DNA from: Apostichopus japonicus
Taxonomy: Eukaryota; Echinodermata; Holothuroidea; Aspidochirotida; Stichopodidae
NCBI RefSeq assembly: GCF_037975245.1
Contig: NC_092576.1
Span: 31,846,611-31,910,610 of the forward strand
Direction of reading: 5' to 3'
DNA: 64,000 nt
The notes under the pieces: model-generated
Database searches by the model: none
What the model saw: only the letters and a program-made list of their open reading frames with translations
What the model was told of the DNA's origin: nothing
Shown here: positions 1-9,931 of the stretch, in pieces
Numbering within the stretch: the first letter of the stretch is position 1
How the letters are laid out: each line of letters opens with the position of its first letter
Program-made: the position numbers and the translations under genes

Positions 1-1
1 A

Positions 2-1900
2 ATCACCCCAATCCCCGAGGATCCAGACCAACGCCGCGCTCTGGAGACAGAAATCCAGGCATTGTTGGACAAGGGCGCGGTAGTGAGGACGACAGGAAGG
101 GAGGGACCCCTTTTCCGTTCGTCATTCTTCCTCACTCCAAAAAAAGACAAGTCCTGGAGGCCGATTCTGAACCTGCGGCCATTAAACAAAGCGTTTATAA
201 AACCAAAACGCTTCAGGATGGAAACACTATCCATCATCCTACCATCCCTCAACAAAGGGATGTGGGCATCAACGGTGGATCTGAAAGACGCCTACTTACA
301 CATACCGATCCACCCGAAACACCAGCGATTCCTCGCATTCAGCTATGGGGGAACAGACTTCAAGTTCACAGCACTCCCGTTCGGACTATCCACCGCCCCA
401 AGGGTGTTTACCCGAGTAGCGGGAGCAGCAGTCAAGGAACTCCGTCGCAGAGGAATTCCTCTGTTCGTCTACCTAGACGACTGGCTCATACTAGGCGACT
501 CGTATCAGGAGGCACGACGCAACGTCACCCTTACGACAGACCTCCTTTTTCGTCTCGGCTGGCTGGTCAACGATGGCAAATCCAACCTCACCCCAAGCCA
601 GCAAGTCAAATACCTCGGAGCCGACCTCGACTTCGCCGAGGGGTCAGTCCGACCATCCCAAGAGAGGATATTACAACTGGCGCAGCTAGCCCAGCGCATG
701 CTCAACAGGCAATTCTCGACGGCGAGAACCTGGCTGTAGCTCCTCGGACTCATAGCCAGCCTCGTGGGCATCACCCCCTTTTGCAAGCTTCGGATGAGGC
801 CTCTCCAATTCCACTTACTGAGCCTCTACAAACCGGAGGTCTCCGACATACAAATGCGAGTACCTCTAGCCCCCCTAGACACACAACACCTCGCTTGGTG
901 GGCGAATCCGGAGAACTGGGCCAACGGGAGACCCTTCCACCAGGAGAGGCCCCTTACGTCAATTACCTCCGACGCCTCATTAGTCGGCTGGGGAGCATTC
1001 TGGCAGACCCTCACAGTCGCAGGGACTTGGTCAGACCATTACAAACGCCTCCACATCAACGAGCTCGAACTCGAGGCGATAGCAAGAGGACTCCGCCATT
1101 TTCAGGAGCAATTGCGAGGCCACACAGTGACGGCATTCGCGGACAATACCACCGCAGTCTCCTACATCAACAGACAGGGGGGCACCAGATCGACCCGACT
1201 TTGTCAAGCGACTTGGGACCTCCTACACTGGTGCCGGCAAAACGACATACAACTGAGAGCCTCACACCTGGCTGGGGAGGACAATCAGGTGGCAGACGCC
1301 CTCTCCAGGGGCACATTAAGCCCCACAGAATGGTCACTACAACGCCAGACTTGCGCACAGCTCTTCAATGTCCTTGGTCGTCCGAACATCGACCTCTTTG
1401 CCTCAGCCGAGAATGCCAAACTCCCGACTTTCTGCTCCAGGAGATGGCACCCACAGGCCTGGGCAGCAGACGCGATGTCCATCTCATGGGACGGGATGCA
1501 GGCATACGCCTTCCCACCCCTGTGCCTCATCCACAAGGTCCTTCTGAAGCTTCGGAGATCCAGGACGAGACTGCTTCTCATAGCCCCCAGATGGCCCAGG
1601 AGGCCGTGGTTCCCCCTTCTGCTCGACCTCCTCTGCGGAGTACCTCGCGCATTACCAGACTCCCCTCACCTACTCACCCAAGCCAAGGGGAAGATCTTCC
1701 ACCCGAACATCAGGTCTCTGGACCTGACTGCCTGGCCATTATCAAGTCTGACCTCAGAACGCGAGGATTTTCAGAAGACGTTGCCGATATGGCAGCAGCG
1801 GCAAGGAGACCTAGCACCATCAGAACTTATACTACAAGGCTCGACTGCTTCTACCGATGGTGCACGAACGCCCAGATTGATCCGCGTTCAGCCTCTGTAA
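2..1900 (+). pseudogene. DIRS reverse transcriptase-RNase H ORF with one in-frame stop
   Basis: The frame is open from base 2. The RT shows WRPILNLRPLN, then VDLKDAYLHIPI, the LPFGLSTAP motif and the catalytic YLDD at 470-481. A single TAG at 737-739 interrupts the frame just after ARTWL; the same frame then continues into RNase H with TSDASLVGWG (first Asp at 971), a LELEAI glutamate, FADNTTAV and VADALSR. The 3' end overlaps the recombinase ORF in another frame, so a frame change or separate initiation is needed between them, as in other DIRS elements. The stop could be a recent C-to-T change of a CAG codon, so this copy probably cannot make the full polyprotein. RT-RH of this type copies element RNA into circular or linear DNA that the recombinase then inserts. 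Confidence 0.85.
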
Positions 1901-2781
1901 AACACGTAACAGACTTCATGATGTCCCTGTTCCATCAAGGCAGACAGGTCTCCACCATCAAAAACTACCGCTCAGCTATAGCGGCGGTCCACACAGGCTT
2001 CGCAGACGGCTCCACCATGGGGTCAAACAAGGTCATCTCGGCAGTCCTCCGTGGCATGGCCAACAGGAGACCGACAACACCAAAACTCCCCCACTCTTGG
2101 AGTATAAATGGTGTTCTCAGGGAGATGGCGAATGATCCTTTTGAACCGATGGCATCAGCGTCCTTACGACACGTCACACAGAAGACCCTGTTCCTGATAG
2201 CAGCCGCATCGGCCAGACGGAGAAGCTGCCTCCACGCGTTATCCGTGGCGGAGGGACACATACGTTTTGACGTCAATGGGGTACGACTCATCCCCGATCC
2301 CTCCTTCCTCCCGAAGAACCAAACTCTTGAGTTTGTGCCAGGCGACATTTTCCTACCAAAAATCTCGCATTTTTCATCGATCAGAGAGGACAAACTCTGG
2401 TGCCCAGTCAGGGCACTCCGATGGTACTTACACAGAACCAAAGACCTCCGAACTTCGCCAAAACTGTTCATCCTACCGTCTGCCCCTCACACTCCGGCGT
2501 CTAAGGACACGATCTCCCGGTGGCTGGTCCAGCTCATCCAGCCTCACACCACAGGGGGAGAGAGGGTTCGGGCACATGACCTCAGGGGCCAAGCTTCCTC
2601 TAAAGCACTATTCGCGGGGGTACCCCTGGAGGAGATCCTGAAGGCGGCGGCATGGAAGACACCATCAACTTTCGTCGCCACATATCTGACCGACACCCTC
2701 GCTTCGGAGGCGGCATTCGGACGTGCGGTGTTGGGGGTTCCTTTGGGCAGGTCCCGCCCGTTGGGCCTCCCACCATCGTAA
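1690..2781 (+). CDS. DIRS tyrosine recombinase
   Basis: The frame is open from 262, but only about the last 360 codons look like protein; the upstream part is a shadow of RT-RH, so 1690 is an approximate domain boundary and not a start codon. The N-terminal core-binding region includes ARRPSTIRTYTTRL and STIKNYRSAIAAVHTGF. The catalytic core shows ASARRRSCLHAL (first Arg), HDLRGQASSKALF (His-x-x-Arg), a Trp in AAAWKTPSTF and the nucleophile Tyr in VATYL. The R-H-R-Y tetrad is therefore intact and the ORF ends in TAA at 2779-2781. In the family this enzyme integrates the circular cDNA without duplicating the target. It is the best preserved gene of this copy. Confidence 0.88.
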   Translation, partial: EDLPPEHQVSGPDCLAIIKSDLRTRGFSEDVADMAAAARRPSTIRTYTTRLDCFYRWCTNAQIDPRSASVKHVTDFMMSLFHQGRQVSTIKNYRSAIAAVHTGFADGSTMGSNKVISAVLRGMANRRPTTPKLPHSWSINGVLREMANDPFEPMASASLRHVTQKTLFLIAAASARRRSCLHALSVAEGHIRFDVNGVRLIPDPSFLPKNQTLEFVPGDIFLPKISHFSSIREDKLWCPVRALRWYLHRTKDLRTSPKLFILPSAPHTPASKDTISRWLVQLIQPHTTGGERVRAHDLRGQASSKALFAGVPLEEILKAAAWKTPSTFVATYLTDTLASEAAFGRAVLGVPLGRSRPLGLPPS

Positions 2782-2840
2782 CAGTGCCACTCTGTGCAAT
2801 AGTGGAGTGGGAGACAGGTAAGAGAGGAGCGAAGTAAATT

Positions 2841-2890
2841 CCCCAAAACTCACTGGTTTGGGGATTTACGAGCGACGATACTTACCTGTC
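2841..2890. repeat. DIRS internal complementary region, arm 1
   Basis: This 50-bp segment is the exact reverse complement of 3488-3537 at the right end of the element. In DIRS elements an internal region complementary to the termini templates the end sequences during circle formation. A 29-bp direct repeat beginning GTGCAATAGTGGAGTGGGAG also occurs at 2794-2822 and again at 3469-3497, so the same terminal sequence is present here in both orientations. Confidence 0.85.
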
Positions 2891-3487
2891 TTTCCCTCCT
2901 CCCACCACCACTCGGGACCTACCCGACGACACAAACGCCAACTAGACCGCTGAGCACCACATGACTCAGGACGCCGCCCTTACCGCGAGCTCCTGGGATC
3001 GTCAGCTAGCCTCTCCCGGCCGCACAGGCCTCACATGTCTCACCTGGTTCATAACGAACTCTTCCAACAGGACCCTGAGACGCTCGACGATCGCGACACT
3101 CCTCTTACACCCATCCTGATTGAGGTGAGTGCTCATACCCTAACAGGGCTTCTTTTCGAACTGATACCTCTAACATGCACCAGTTCGAGCGCACTCCAGT
3201 GTAAGATTACCGTCGCACATAACATCACTTGCACCCCACCTCCATGTCACCGGGTGGGGGCTTCTCTGATGATCAGCGGAGCTCGCGCACGCTTCTTCGC
3301 CGCCCTCGGCTCCCCCTTAGGTGCCACCCGCCCTCCCTACCCGAACGAGGGGCAAGCTGCCTGCTTGTGTCCTGGGATAGATTCGGAAGGAGGAGTTAGT
3401 GGGCGGTGCCTAGGGAGCGAGGGCGCAGTGCTAAAATATTCCAAATGTGTAGTTAGGTAGATAGGAAAGTGCAATAGTGGAGTGGGA

Positions 3488-3537
3488 GACAGGTAAGTAT
3501 CGTCGCTCGTAAATCCCCAAACCAGTGAGTTTTGGGG
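3488..3537. repeat. DIRS right terminal inverted-repeat segment, arm 2
   Basis: Perfect reverse complement of 2841-2890. It overlaps the second copy of the 29-bp direct repeat (3469-3497) and marks the likely right end of the element, since the following DNA is AT-rich and unlike the element. The stretch 2891-3468 between the arms is GC-rich, non-repetitive and has no ORF that I believe codes for protein. Confidence 0.8.
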
Positions 3538-3597
3538 ATCCAATTATATCCAAATTTGAAGGTGTTGTATGAAACAAATAATGAATGGTTTCCATTT

Positions 3598-3716
3598 GTG
3601 CAATAGTACATATATTACATTCGTTGAAAAATGTAATTTGTTCCATTCAACTCAGCTGCGCCTCGTTGAATGGAACATTCCATCTTTTAACTCATGAAAT
3701 ATTTGCACTATTGCAC
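3598..3716. repeat. Short imperfect palindrome (hairpin)
   Basis: Outer arms GTGCAATAGT (3598-3607) and its complement (3707-3716) enclose perfect 12-bp inner arms GTTCCATTCAAC (3640-3651) and its complement (3665-3676), with a 13-bp loop. The rest of the arms is diverged. It lies about 60 bp beyond the DIRS end and its outer arm matches the start of the DIRS 29-bp direct repeat. It may be a small MITE or DIRS-derived debris. Confidence 0.6.
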
Positions 3717-3751
3717 TCATAACCATGTATAATTTGTATACTATCTTAAAG

Positions 3752-4108
3752 GAAGGTGTACTATTGAATTGTGTTTGTGATATTTATCATAGCCCCACAA
3801 AAGTATCCATCCTCAAATCATCTGTGTGAAACAATGCAAATCTACAGTTTGCACCACATTTGACTGTATGTATGTCCCGATTCTGACCAACAATTGAATG
3901 TACCATGCACTGAATCATGTGTGTGAAAATCATCATAGCTGCCACAGGGTATAGATACTGCTTCAGACTATGCTATTTCTATATTTCTGGTCGATCCTTT
4001 GTTTCGCAGCCTCAAAACTGCTTGGTATGGAACGGGTTCAGTAGAATATTTTCACCTGTTATATGAGGGATTTATATTCTGTTATATTTTATATTCTTAG
4101 GGTATATA
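3752..4108. repeat. Dispersed repeat, copy 1 of a roughly 360-bp direct duplication
   Basis: Highly similar, same orientation, to 4684-5060. The shared core runs through CCCCACAAAAGTATCCAT and a long nearly identical stretch ending near GGGTATATAGATTACAT. A smaller block (about 4388-4480 and 5085-5160, sharing ACCACCAATTGCCTTCCTTA) is also duplicated downstream of each copy at a different spacing, so the unit is longer and has indels. It falls in the 3' part of the SET gene locus. Confidence 0.8.
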
Positions 4109-4203
4109 GATTACATCTATTGTGTATTCTAGCTTGTATAGTTTAATACCCATACCTATAATTATTGTCTTAAATTAATTTACCAAAATATTATGGTACA
4201 TAC

Positions 4204-4254
4204 CATAGTATTCATTTCCTCCTGAGGTACTTCATCATGCTCTTCATTAGTTGT
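4204..4254 (-). CDS. Possible SET gene acidic tail exon
   Basis: 51 bp between an AG acceptor (TTTTTGCAG) and a strong GTATGT donor, phase 0 on both sides, encoding TTNEEHDEVPQEEMNTM. The phase matches the end of the previous SET exon. The sequence is short and low-complexity acidic, so support is only from splice sites and phase. Confidence 0.45.
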
Positions 4255-6937
4255 CTGCAAAAAGTACAATCAGTAAATTATTGATCTTGATTGAAATAAA
4301 TATAATGCTTAGAGATTTAGGACCTGTCTATATTGGGGTGTGTTATTAAAATGATCAAGAATTTCCACACAATTGGCATCCATACAGGAGTGTATTATCA
4401 ATATAATCACCACTCGGTTCAGGGGACCACCAATTGCCTTCCTTATCTGATGGAACATTTCCCCCGTATTAGGCCATATATGCTAATCAATGGCTGAAGA
4501 GGATTAACCTACTGTATAGTCTGACAGTAGCTTGATCTAGGAACCTTGTGATGACAAAGTGGGATACACAGCTTCTGAATGGCACCTCTGCCCTAAATGT
4601 CTTGACTGACCAATACACGATAGCGTAATATAGTTAACATGCAGCTACCACAACTGACGTTGTTTAGATACAATTTAAAAAAAAGGTGTACTAGGGCTTA
4701 TTGAATCATGTTTGTGAAATTTACCATAGCCCCACAAAAGTATCCATGGTCAAATCATCTGTGTGAAACAATGCAAATCTACAGTTTGCACCACATTTGA
4801 CTGTATGTATGTCCCGATTCTGACCAACAATTGAATGTACCATGCACTGAATCATGTGTGTGAAAATCATCATAGCTGACACAGCGTATAGATACTGCTT
4901 CAGACTATACTATTTCTATACCTCTGGTTGATCCTTTGTTTCGCAGCCTCAAAACTGCTTGGTATGGGACGGGTTCAGTAGAATATTTTGACCTGTTATA
5001 TGAGGGATTCAATATGCCCATTCTGATATATTTTATATGCTAAGGGTATATAGATTACATTGAGATATATTATAGATGTGTATTTTCAATAATTAACCAC
5101 TGGGTTCCCGGGACCACCAATTGCCTTCCTTATGGAAAATTACTCCCGTATTTGACCATATCTCATTACTTGTCTTTTATTGAATTGGTTAGGGTCGATA
5201 AGAAGTGTCATCTCTGGTCAACTAACGCATGCTTCATAAATGCTGGCAATTTCTCAATCAATGTGAATGCGAGTTGAACTTGTAAGACACATAAAAAAGT
5301 ATTGTTATTTCACAGCATTTTAATTAAATTTTAATGTTACCTTCTTTCTCCAAGGGCAATAACCACCATAGTCATATGTTATCTCCTCCCCTGGTAGTAT
5401 TTTCTTCTTAGCATATAGACAAAGATGTGGTATTACATCATCTTTTGCAACCTTCATGAAGCAGTTGGCATTCCTTTTGTCATCATTGACAAGTCTTCCT
5501 AGGGAGTTGTCCTCCTTTGTAGCATCAACACTGCAAAGATATAAAATAAGACTGTTTTACATTGAATTAACTTGTAAAATCAATCTTGCTCTATAAGCAG
5601 TGTATAACTTCAGTAAACAACATCAAAAAAGTTATTCTAAACATTCATGGTGCCACATCCAGCAATGTTTGTTAAACATGGCATAAAATATTTATGCAAG
5701 AAGTGGCATCACAAGATTTTTGAAAAACCCCAAAGCTAAGATGGAGAGAGACAAATTACAAGTATACAGTATGAGTTTATATGAGTATAATTATTAGTAT
5801 CATAAAAGTGATTTGTTATTTCCTGTTTGCAAATACTCAGAAGCATATATTCCATCAAAGATTTTTGCACTTTGGATATAAGTGAGGTATCGATCTCTGT
5901 AATATATGTCTAAATATTCTCCCAAAAATTTAGTAGGAAGATAATGATAGTATTTTCAATGTTTTCTGTCTTTGTTGTAACCTGTATTGTCATAAATAGC
6001 TGTTAAAATATTGTTTGATTGATAATTTACCAGAGATTTTGTCCATTATGCATGAAGAAATAAAGGTAGGTTATGTCTGCAACTTTTTTCTGACATCTTA
6101 TTTCAGCATTTTTCCTTGTGGTGAGATCCCCTCTGTATTGTAGGAGAAATTCTCCAGAGGATATTTCCTCTGTTGCAAAGACTCCTCTACCTTACAAAAG
6201 AAAATGGTCTTAAAGTCAGCATAGTTTTAGATCACACACAAAGATGTACAGTAACTCAGTATTTTTTTGGGAACACCATAGTTTCTGATGCAGCCAATTA
6301 CAAATTTAGTATTATTTATCATGGTTAAGTCTGCATTTGCAATTTAAAGACAATTTCACTTAATATTTGCATTGGGTTTGGTGAGCTCTTAATTGCACCG
6401 TTAAATTTCGTCAAAAAATACTAATAAAAAGATACTTTCTCTGTGAACTATATTAGGCTGCCAGACTATGCCAGAAAATTTCATCTATAACAGCTAGTGT
6501 CTAATTATAAAAAAAAAAAAATTTTCTAAGGGAGGCCCTTAGGTATTTGTTGGGCTGCCAATGCAAATGGTAGGAAATAATTCAAATAAAAACATATGGG
6601 CATCAGGCTTCCCAGCCCACCCCCATTTAACCTCACAACTGCTACACTCCTTGCTCTCACTGCAGCCCCTGTTCATAGAACCCTGGATTAGCCCTGGTAT
6701 GCAAGCTAGTGAATTCAAATTTTTGTTTATGCTAATTTGATGATACTCTAGGTAACATTGAATGCTGACAATTAATGGCAACAACTTTTCCCAAGACTTA
6801 GCAAGGAATAACTCATTAAATATTATTTGACGCATACCTTTTTCCTTATTTATCCATTGAACAGATAACCCATTTCTATCTGCCAATTTTTTGTTTAGGT
6901 TTGGTGTAGGTTGACGTCTGCACCGTAAGTTATACAT
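4204..6937 (-). CDS. KMT5A/SETD8-like SET-domain protein (multi-exon, partial)
   Basis: Exons in transcript order: 6937-6838, 6190-6031, 5530-5341 and probably 4254-4204. Splice sites are AG/GT and phases join exactly (1, 2, 0, 0). The SET domain reads INKEKGRGVFATEE, then FLLQYRGDL, YLYFFMHNGQNLCVDATKED, LGRLVND, NANCFMK, PHLCLYAKKKI and EEITYDYGGYCPWRKK. This is the KMT5A (SETD8) type of lysine methyltransferase, which in the family uses S-adenosylmethionine to mono-methylate histone H4 Lys20. The family NHS motif is NDD here, while the YDYG tyrosine is kept. An ATG opens the 6937 exon right at the acceptor; a possible 5' UTR exon ends at the GTGAGC donor after 9612. No stop codon was located, so the C-terminus is incomplete. 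Activity of this copy is uncertain. Confidence 0.75.
4684..5060. repeat. Dispersed repeat, copy 2 of a roughly 360-bp direct duplication
   Basis: Partner of 3752-4108 (see that entry). The two copies flank the putative acidic-tail exon of the SET gene and lie in its introns or 3' region. No coding sequence is visible in either copy. Confidence 0.8.
5341..5530 (-). CDS. SET gene exon C (SET-C, catalytic end)
   Basis: 190 bp, one leading base plus 63 codons, ending in phase 0 at donor GTAAC. It encodes VDATKEDNSLGRLVNDDKRN, ANCFMK, PHLCLYAKK and GEEITYDYGG. The SET asparagine of the NHS-type motif and the YDYG tyrosine are visible; the usual histidine after that asparagine is aspartate. The final PWRKK is basic. 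Confidence 0.85.
6031..6190 (-). CDS. SET gene exon B (SET-N)
   Basis: 160 bp, entering with two bases and leaving with two. It encodes RGVFATEEISSGEFLLQYRG, including the AdoMet-binding GRGVFA motif, and ends in MHNGQNL. Acceptor TTTTGTAAG and donor GTAAATT flank it. Its joins to exons A and C each rebuild a family-typical residue (Gly and Cys). Confidence 0.8.
6838..6937 (-). CDS. SET gene exon A (N-terminal)
   Basis: Acceptor TTTTGCAG, then ATGTATAACTTACGG; 33 codons plus one base; donor GTATGCG. It encodes a basic leader (LRCRRQPTPNLNKK) followed by SVQWINKEKG, the lead-in to the SET fold. The single trailing G joins the two leading bases of the next exon to make the glycine of KGRGVF. 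The frame stays open into the intron for about 300 bases, but homology stops at the donor. Confidence 0.75.
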
Positions 6938-8185
6938 CTGCAAAATAAACTGACACAGTTATAGGCTTGAAAAGCAAAGTTTAAGTGAGAAATACATGAA
7001 TAATATAACTTTCCAAATGTAACTAAATCAGTTTCAAAAATCTACTAAAATTTAACTAAAATCTGTTTACTTGTTATATCTGCTGCTGCCACTTCTATTG
7101 TTTAAATTCAAATAATAAATTCTGAATCAAGTTGTGGGGAAGGGGGGGGGGGGTTAGTATATACCCATCTTAATTATGGACCAAACTTTATTTTCAAAGT
7201 AAATTACTATGATGGACCATTACAAACTGAAAATACTGACCACCTAATTTCCAGGAGGAAAGGTATCGTGAGACCCCCCCCCCCCCAAGTTTCCCTTATA
7301 TGGGAGAGGAACCAAAGTGCCAAAACAATGTACTATCATGGACAATTACAAAAATGGAAAAACTTTTCTTTCAGGGTGAGAATGGTCACAAAGGGCTCCT
7401 GATTTGGTTGGGGAGGGTGTTGATTTACCCCATCTAATTTATTGACCAAAGTTTGTTAACACAACTTACTATGATGGACCATTACAAAAATGAAAATACT
7501 CAATCCTGACCCCACTGTTCATGACTCAACTGTGTATCATGAAGTCACCATATATAGGTTAGTGTTTACTAATATGCAACCCTTATTTCACCACTCCTTG
7601 TGTAGTACAGTGCACAATTTACAGAGCTAAGGCAAGACTTTTGGTTCTCAGATTGGTTCATAATCATAGCTCACAGTTTTCTCCCTTAAGTCCTTTAAGT
7701 CTACTGGATTTAATTTTAGCTCAGACTGCACATGTCAGAAGGAAGTTTGTCTATGATTTTAGTCAGCAAAATCAATTTCATGATGATATTGTGTATACTG
7801 CCTATACTATATGATATTTCTAGCCTACCACACTTTATGTAGTGTTGGTTAGGCTGATACTTTAGTAGTGTGGTATTTAGTGTGGATATATCATGCTAAA
7901 GGAACCTCCTTAGAATGTTTATACTATGTAATATGTATAGAATTTCTAAACAATATCAGAAATCCTCAGGCAACATATCCTATACAGTAGGCTTGCTTAG
8001 AATTTAGTAGATGTTCAATTAACTCCAAAAATAGGACCTAGGCCTAGCTAGAAGCCATATCACAATATTATTAATATTAGCCTATTTACTTGTCAGTAAA
8101 ATGGCAATAGGCAGCGCTTAGCTTAAATAATGGGAGTAAATTAAAATATGCAGGCACAGCTAGATAGGCTAGGTGCTCTCTAGTA
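6938..8185. other. Non-coding stretch with diverged short repeats and G/C runs
   Basis: No exon recognised. Three diverged units sharing ATGGACCATTACAAA lie at about 7208, 7331 and 7468 (spacing 120-140 bp), accompanied by homopolymer runs of G near 7142 and of C near 7276. The remainder to the foldback element at 8186 is unique AT-rich sequence, probably the first intron or upstream region of the SET gene. Confidence 0.5.
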
Positions 8186-8883
8186 GGGGTCTGCCCAATA
8201 TTCATAAGGTCCGCTATTCATAAGAGTCATTGTTCATAAGGTTCGTTATTCATAACATGCATTTTTTCGATAAAAAGTTTGTTGTTCATTATGAAAAGGG
8301 ATCATAATTCATAAGATCCGGTATTCGTAATGGAAACTTATTCGGTTAACTTATTCCTTATTCATAATAAGACAAAGGGTTCCTTATTCATAATAGAGCA
8401 AAGAGTGCGTAATCCATATTAGACAAAAAGGTTCTTTATTCCTAATCATTAAATGGGACAAAGGGTTAATTCGATATTCATACAGTAATGGAGCAAACGT
8501 TCCATAATCCATAAAGGGAAAAAGTTTTCTTATTCATAATAGGAGAGAAGTGCGATATTCATACAAGTGTAATTGGCAAGGCCTATTATGAATAACGAAC
8601 CCTTCTTCCCATTATGGATAACGAACCTATTTGTCTAAATGAATATCGAACCCTTTGTCTTATTATGAATAATGAACCTTTGCTCTATTATGGATTACGA
8701 ACCCTTTTCACCATTCTGAATATCCAACCCTTTTACCAATTATGAACAACAAACATTTTTCTTTCATTAGGAATAACGAACCATATAAACAATGAACCTT
8801 TTTGCTCATTATGAATAGCGAACCTTATGAACAATGAACCTTATGGATATAGAACGTTACCTTATGAATATCCGGCTGTCACC
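8186..8883. mobile_element. Foldback transposable element with 8-bp target duplication
   Basis: The left half carries many degenerate units of the type CGTTATTCATAAT and the right half the same units in reverse complement (TTATGAATAACGAACC), switching near 8570. The ends are GGGGTCTGCC and GGCTGTCACC (partial inverted match), flanked by a perfect 8-bp direct repeat CTCTAGTA at 8178-8185 and 8884-8891. An 8-bp duplication is typical of hAT transposons, so this may be a non-autonomous hAT that grew arms of tandem subterminal motifs. No protein is encoded. Confidence 0.8.
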
Positions 8884-8891
8884 CTCTAGTA

Positions 8892-9930
8892 TACCATTAA
8901 TTGATACGTCTGGCCTGCATTTGAGCTATAAAACTTGACACAAATCTTCATATCTTGCAACCCTAACTACCGTTAAGTTATTATGTATGATGACATGTCT
9001 CTAGGAATACAGCGTAACTTTCAGTGGGCTAAAACAAATCCGAGCAGCATGCATCATAGTGCAGTTTAACTACTTTAACATCAGCTCAGGGCTTGAGCTT
9101 TTACATAGGCGTAGTACTATTCGGGTATGATTACGATATGGTACAGAACCTTATCTAACAACTAGCCTTTGTTAAATTGGTGAATGACTTAATGTTATTG
9201 ACCTAGCCTAGGCTATAGACAGTACATGTGTGGCCTGGAATTTCAAACACAGGCCTTACTAAAAATATATAATTTCACAACAACTGGTATATTTAATTAT
9301 TCAAATTCCAAATTCAAGCTGCACCAAGTAACAAAAATAAATGAAGCTATTAAATTGTAACCTCCAAGATCTAACCTATATCCTACTACTTATAACATGT
9401 AGGCTAGGCCTAGCCTAGGATTGAATCATTAATATATTCTGTGGCAGCCTAGTCTTTAGCCTAGCCTATAGCATACCATGTTATGTGCCTATCTACAACA
9501 GTAAAGGGTATATGAAGACTAGCTAGGCCTATAGCCTAGGCTTTTTAATATTCAAATTGATCCTTTATCTTTTTTTATTATGACTTTCCCCTAATTTTTA
9601 TACATGCTCACCTTTAAAATGTCATTGTTTCTATCTTCTTAAATCCCAGTTGAAAGAACATCTTCAACCCTGCCAACATGTCAGTGATATGTACTGTAGG
9701 GTGTTGCTTCTGTATTACTTTGAGGGCGCTATTCTGCAATGTTGAATCAGTTTCTTTACATTGATAAAATGTAAATCCTTGTTCACACTAATTAGACCAC
9801 TTGTGTGAGTTCTCTGCATACACTTGTGATTCGTAGTCCTCTTGATTCACAAGTGTATGTAAAAAAATTGGGAGAAATTCTGCCCCACATACGTATACAA
9901 TGTTAGTATGTGTGTGTGTGTGTGTGTGAC
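8892..9930. other. No gene recognised; possible 5' UTR exon of the SET gene near 9612
   Basis: AT-rich, with repeated TAGGCCTAGCC-like words between about 9180 and 9545. On the minus strand, sequence ending at 9612 (GACATTTTAAAG) is followed by a GTGAGC donor and could be a non-coding first exon of the SET gene; spliced to 6937 it would put AAAG before the ATG. It contains a short upstream ORF ending in TAA. A (TG)n run ends near 9928. Confidence 0.3.
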
Positions 9931-9931
9931 G

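Larger units (their letters stand above)
1..3537 (+). mobile_element. DIRS-like tyrosine-recombinase retrotransposon, 3' portion
   Basis: The element enters from the left edge and contains, in order, a reverse transcriptase, an RNase H, a tyrosine recombinase and a GC-rich tail with an internal complementary region. This order, with a recombinase instead of a DDE integrase and inverted rather than long direct terminal repeats, is the DIRS order of YR retrotransposons. The right end is placed at 3537 because a 50-bp terminal segment there is the perfect reverse complement of an internal segment, and base composition drops sharply to AT-rich DNA beyond it. The left terminal repeat and any gag ORF lie outside the window. 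No methyltransferase domain was seen. GC-rich codon use is unlike the AT-rich host exons further right. Confidence 0.85.

Noticed and set aside
262-1689. Long plus-strand ORF beginning at 262
   Set aside because: It is the shadow of RT-RNase H in another frame; only the part after about 1690 has recombinase motifs.
3035-3460. ORF of 141 codons in the DIRS tail
   Set aside because: Lies between the inverted arms, has no recognisable motif and GC-rich DNA favours open frames by chance.
7142-7290. G and C homopolymer runs as regulatory quadruplexes
   Set aside because: Similar runs occur at 48417, 53621 and 55741 without gene association; likely repeat-related or assembly noise.
9676-9761. Cys-rich hydrophobic ORF (MSVICTVGCCF) as a signal peptide for the receptor
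   Set aside because: No phase-1 donor follows and it is 3.3 kb upstream across repeats; not supportable.
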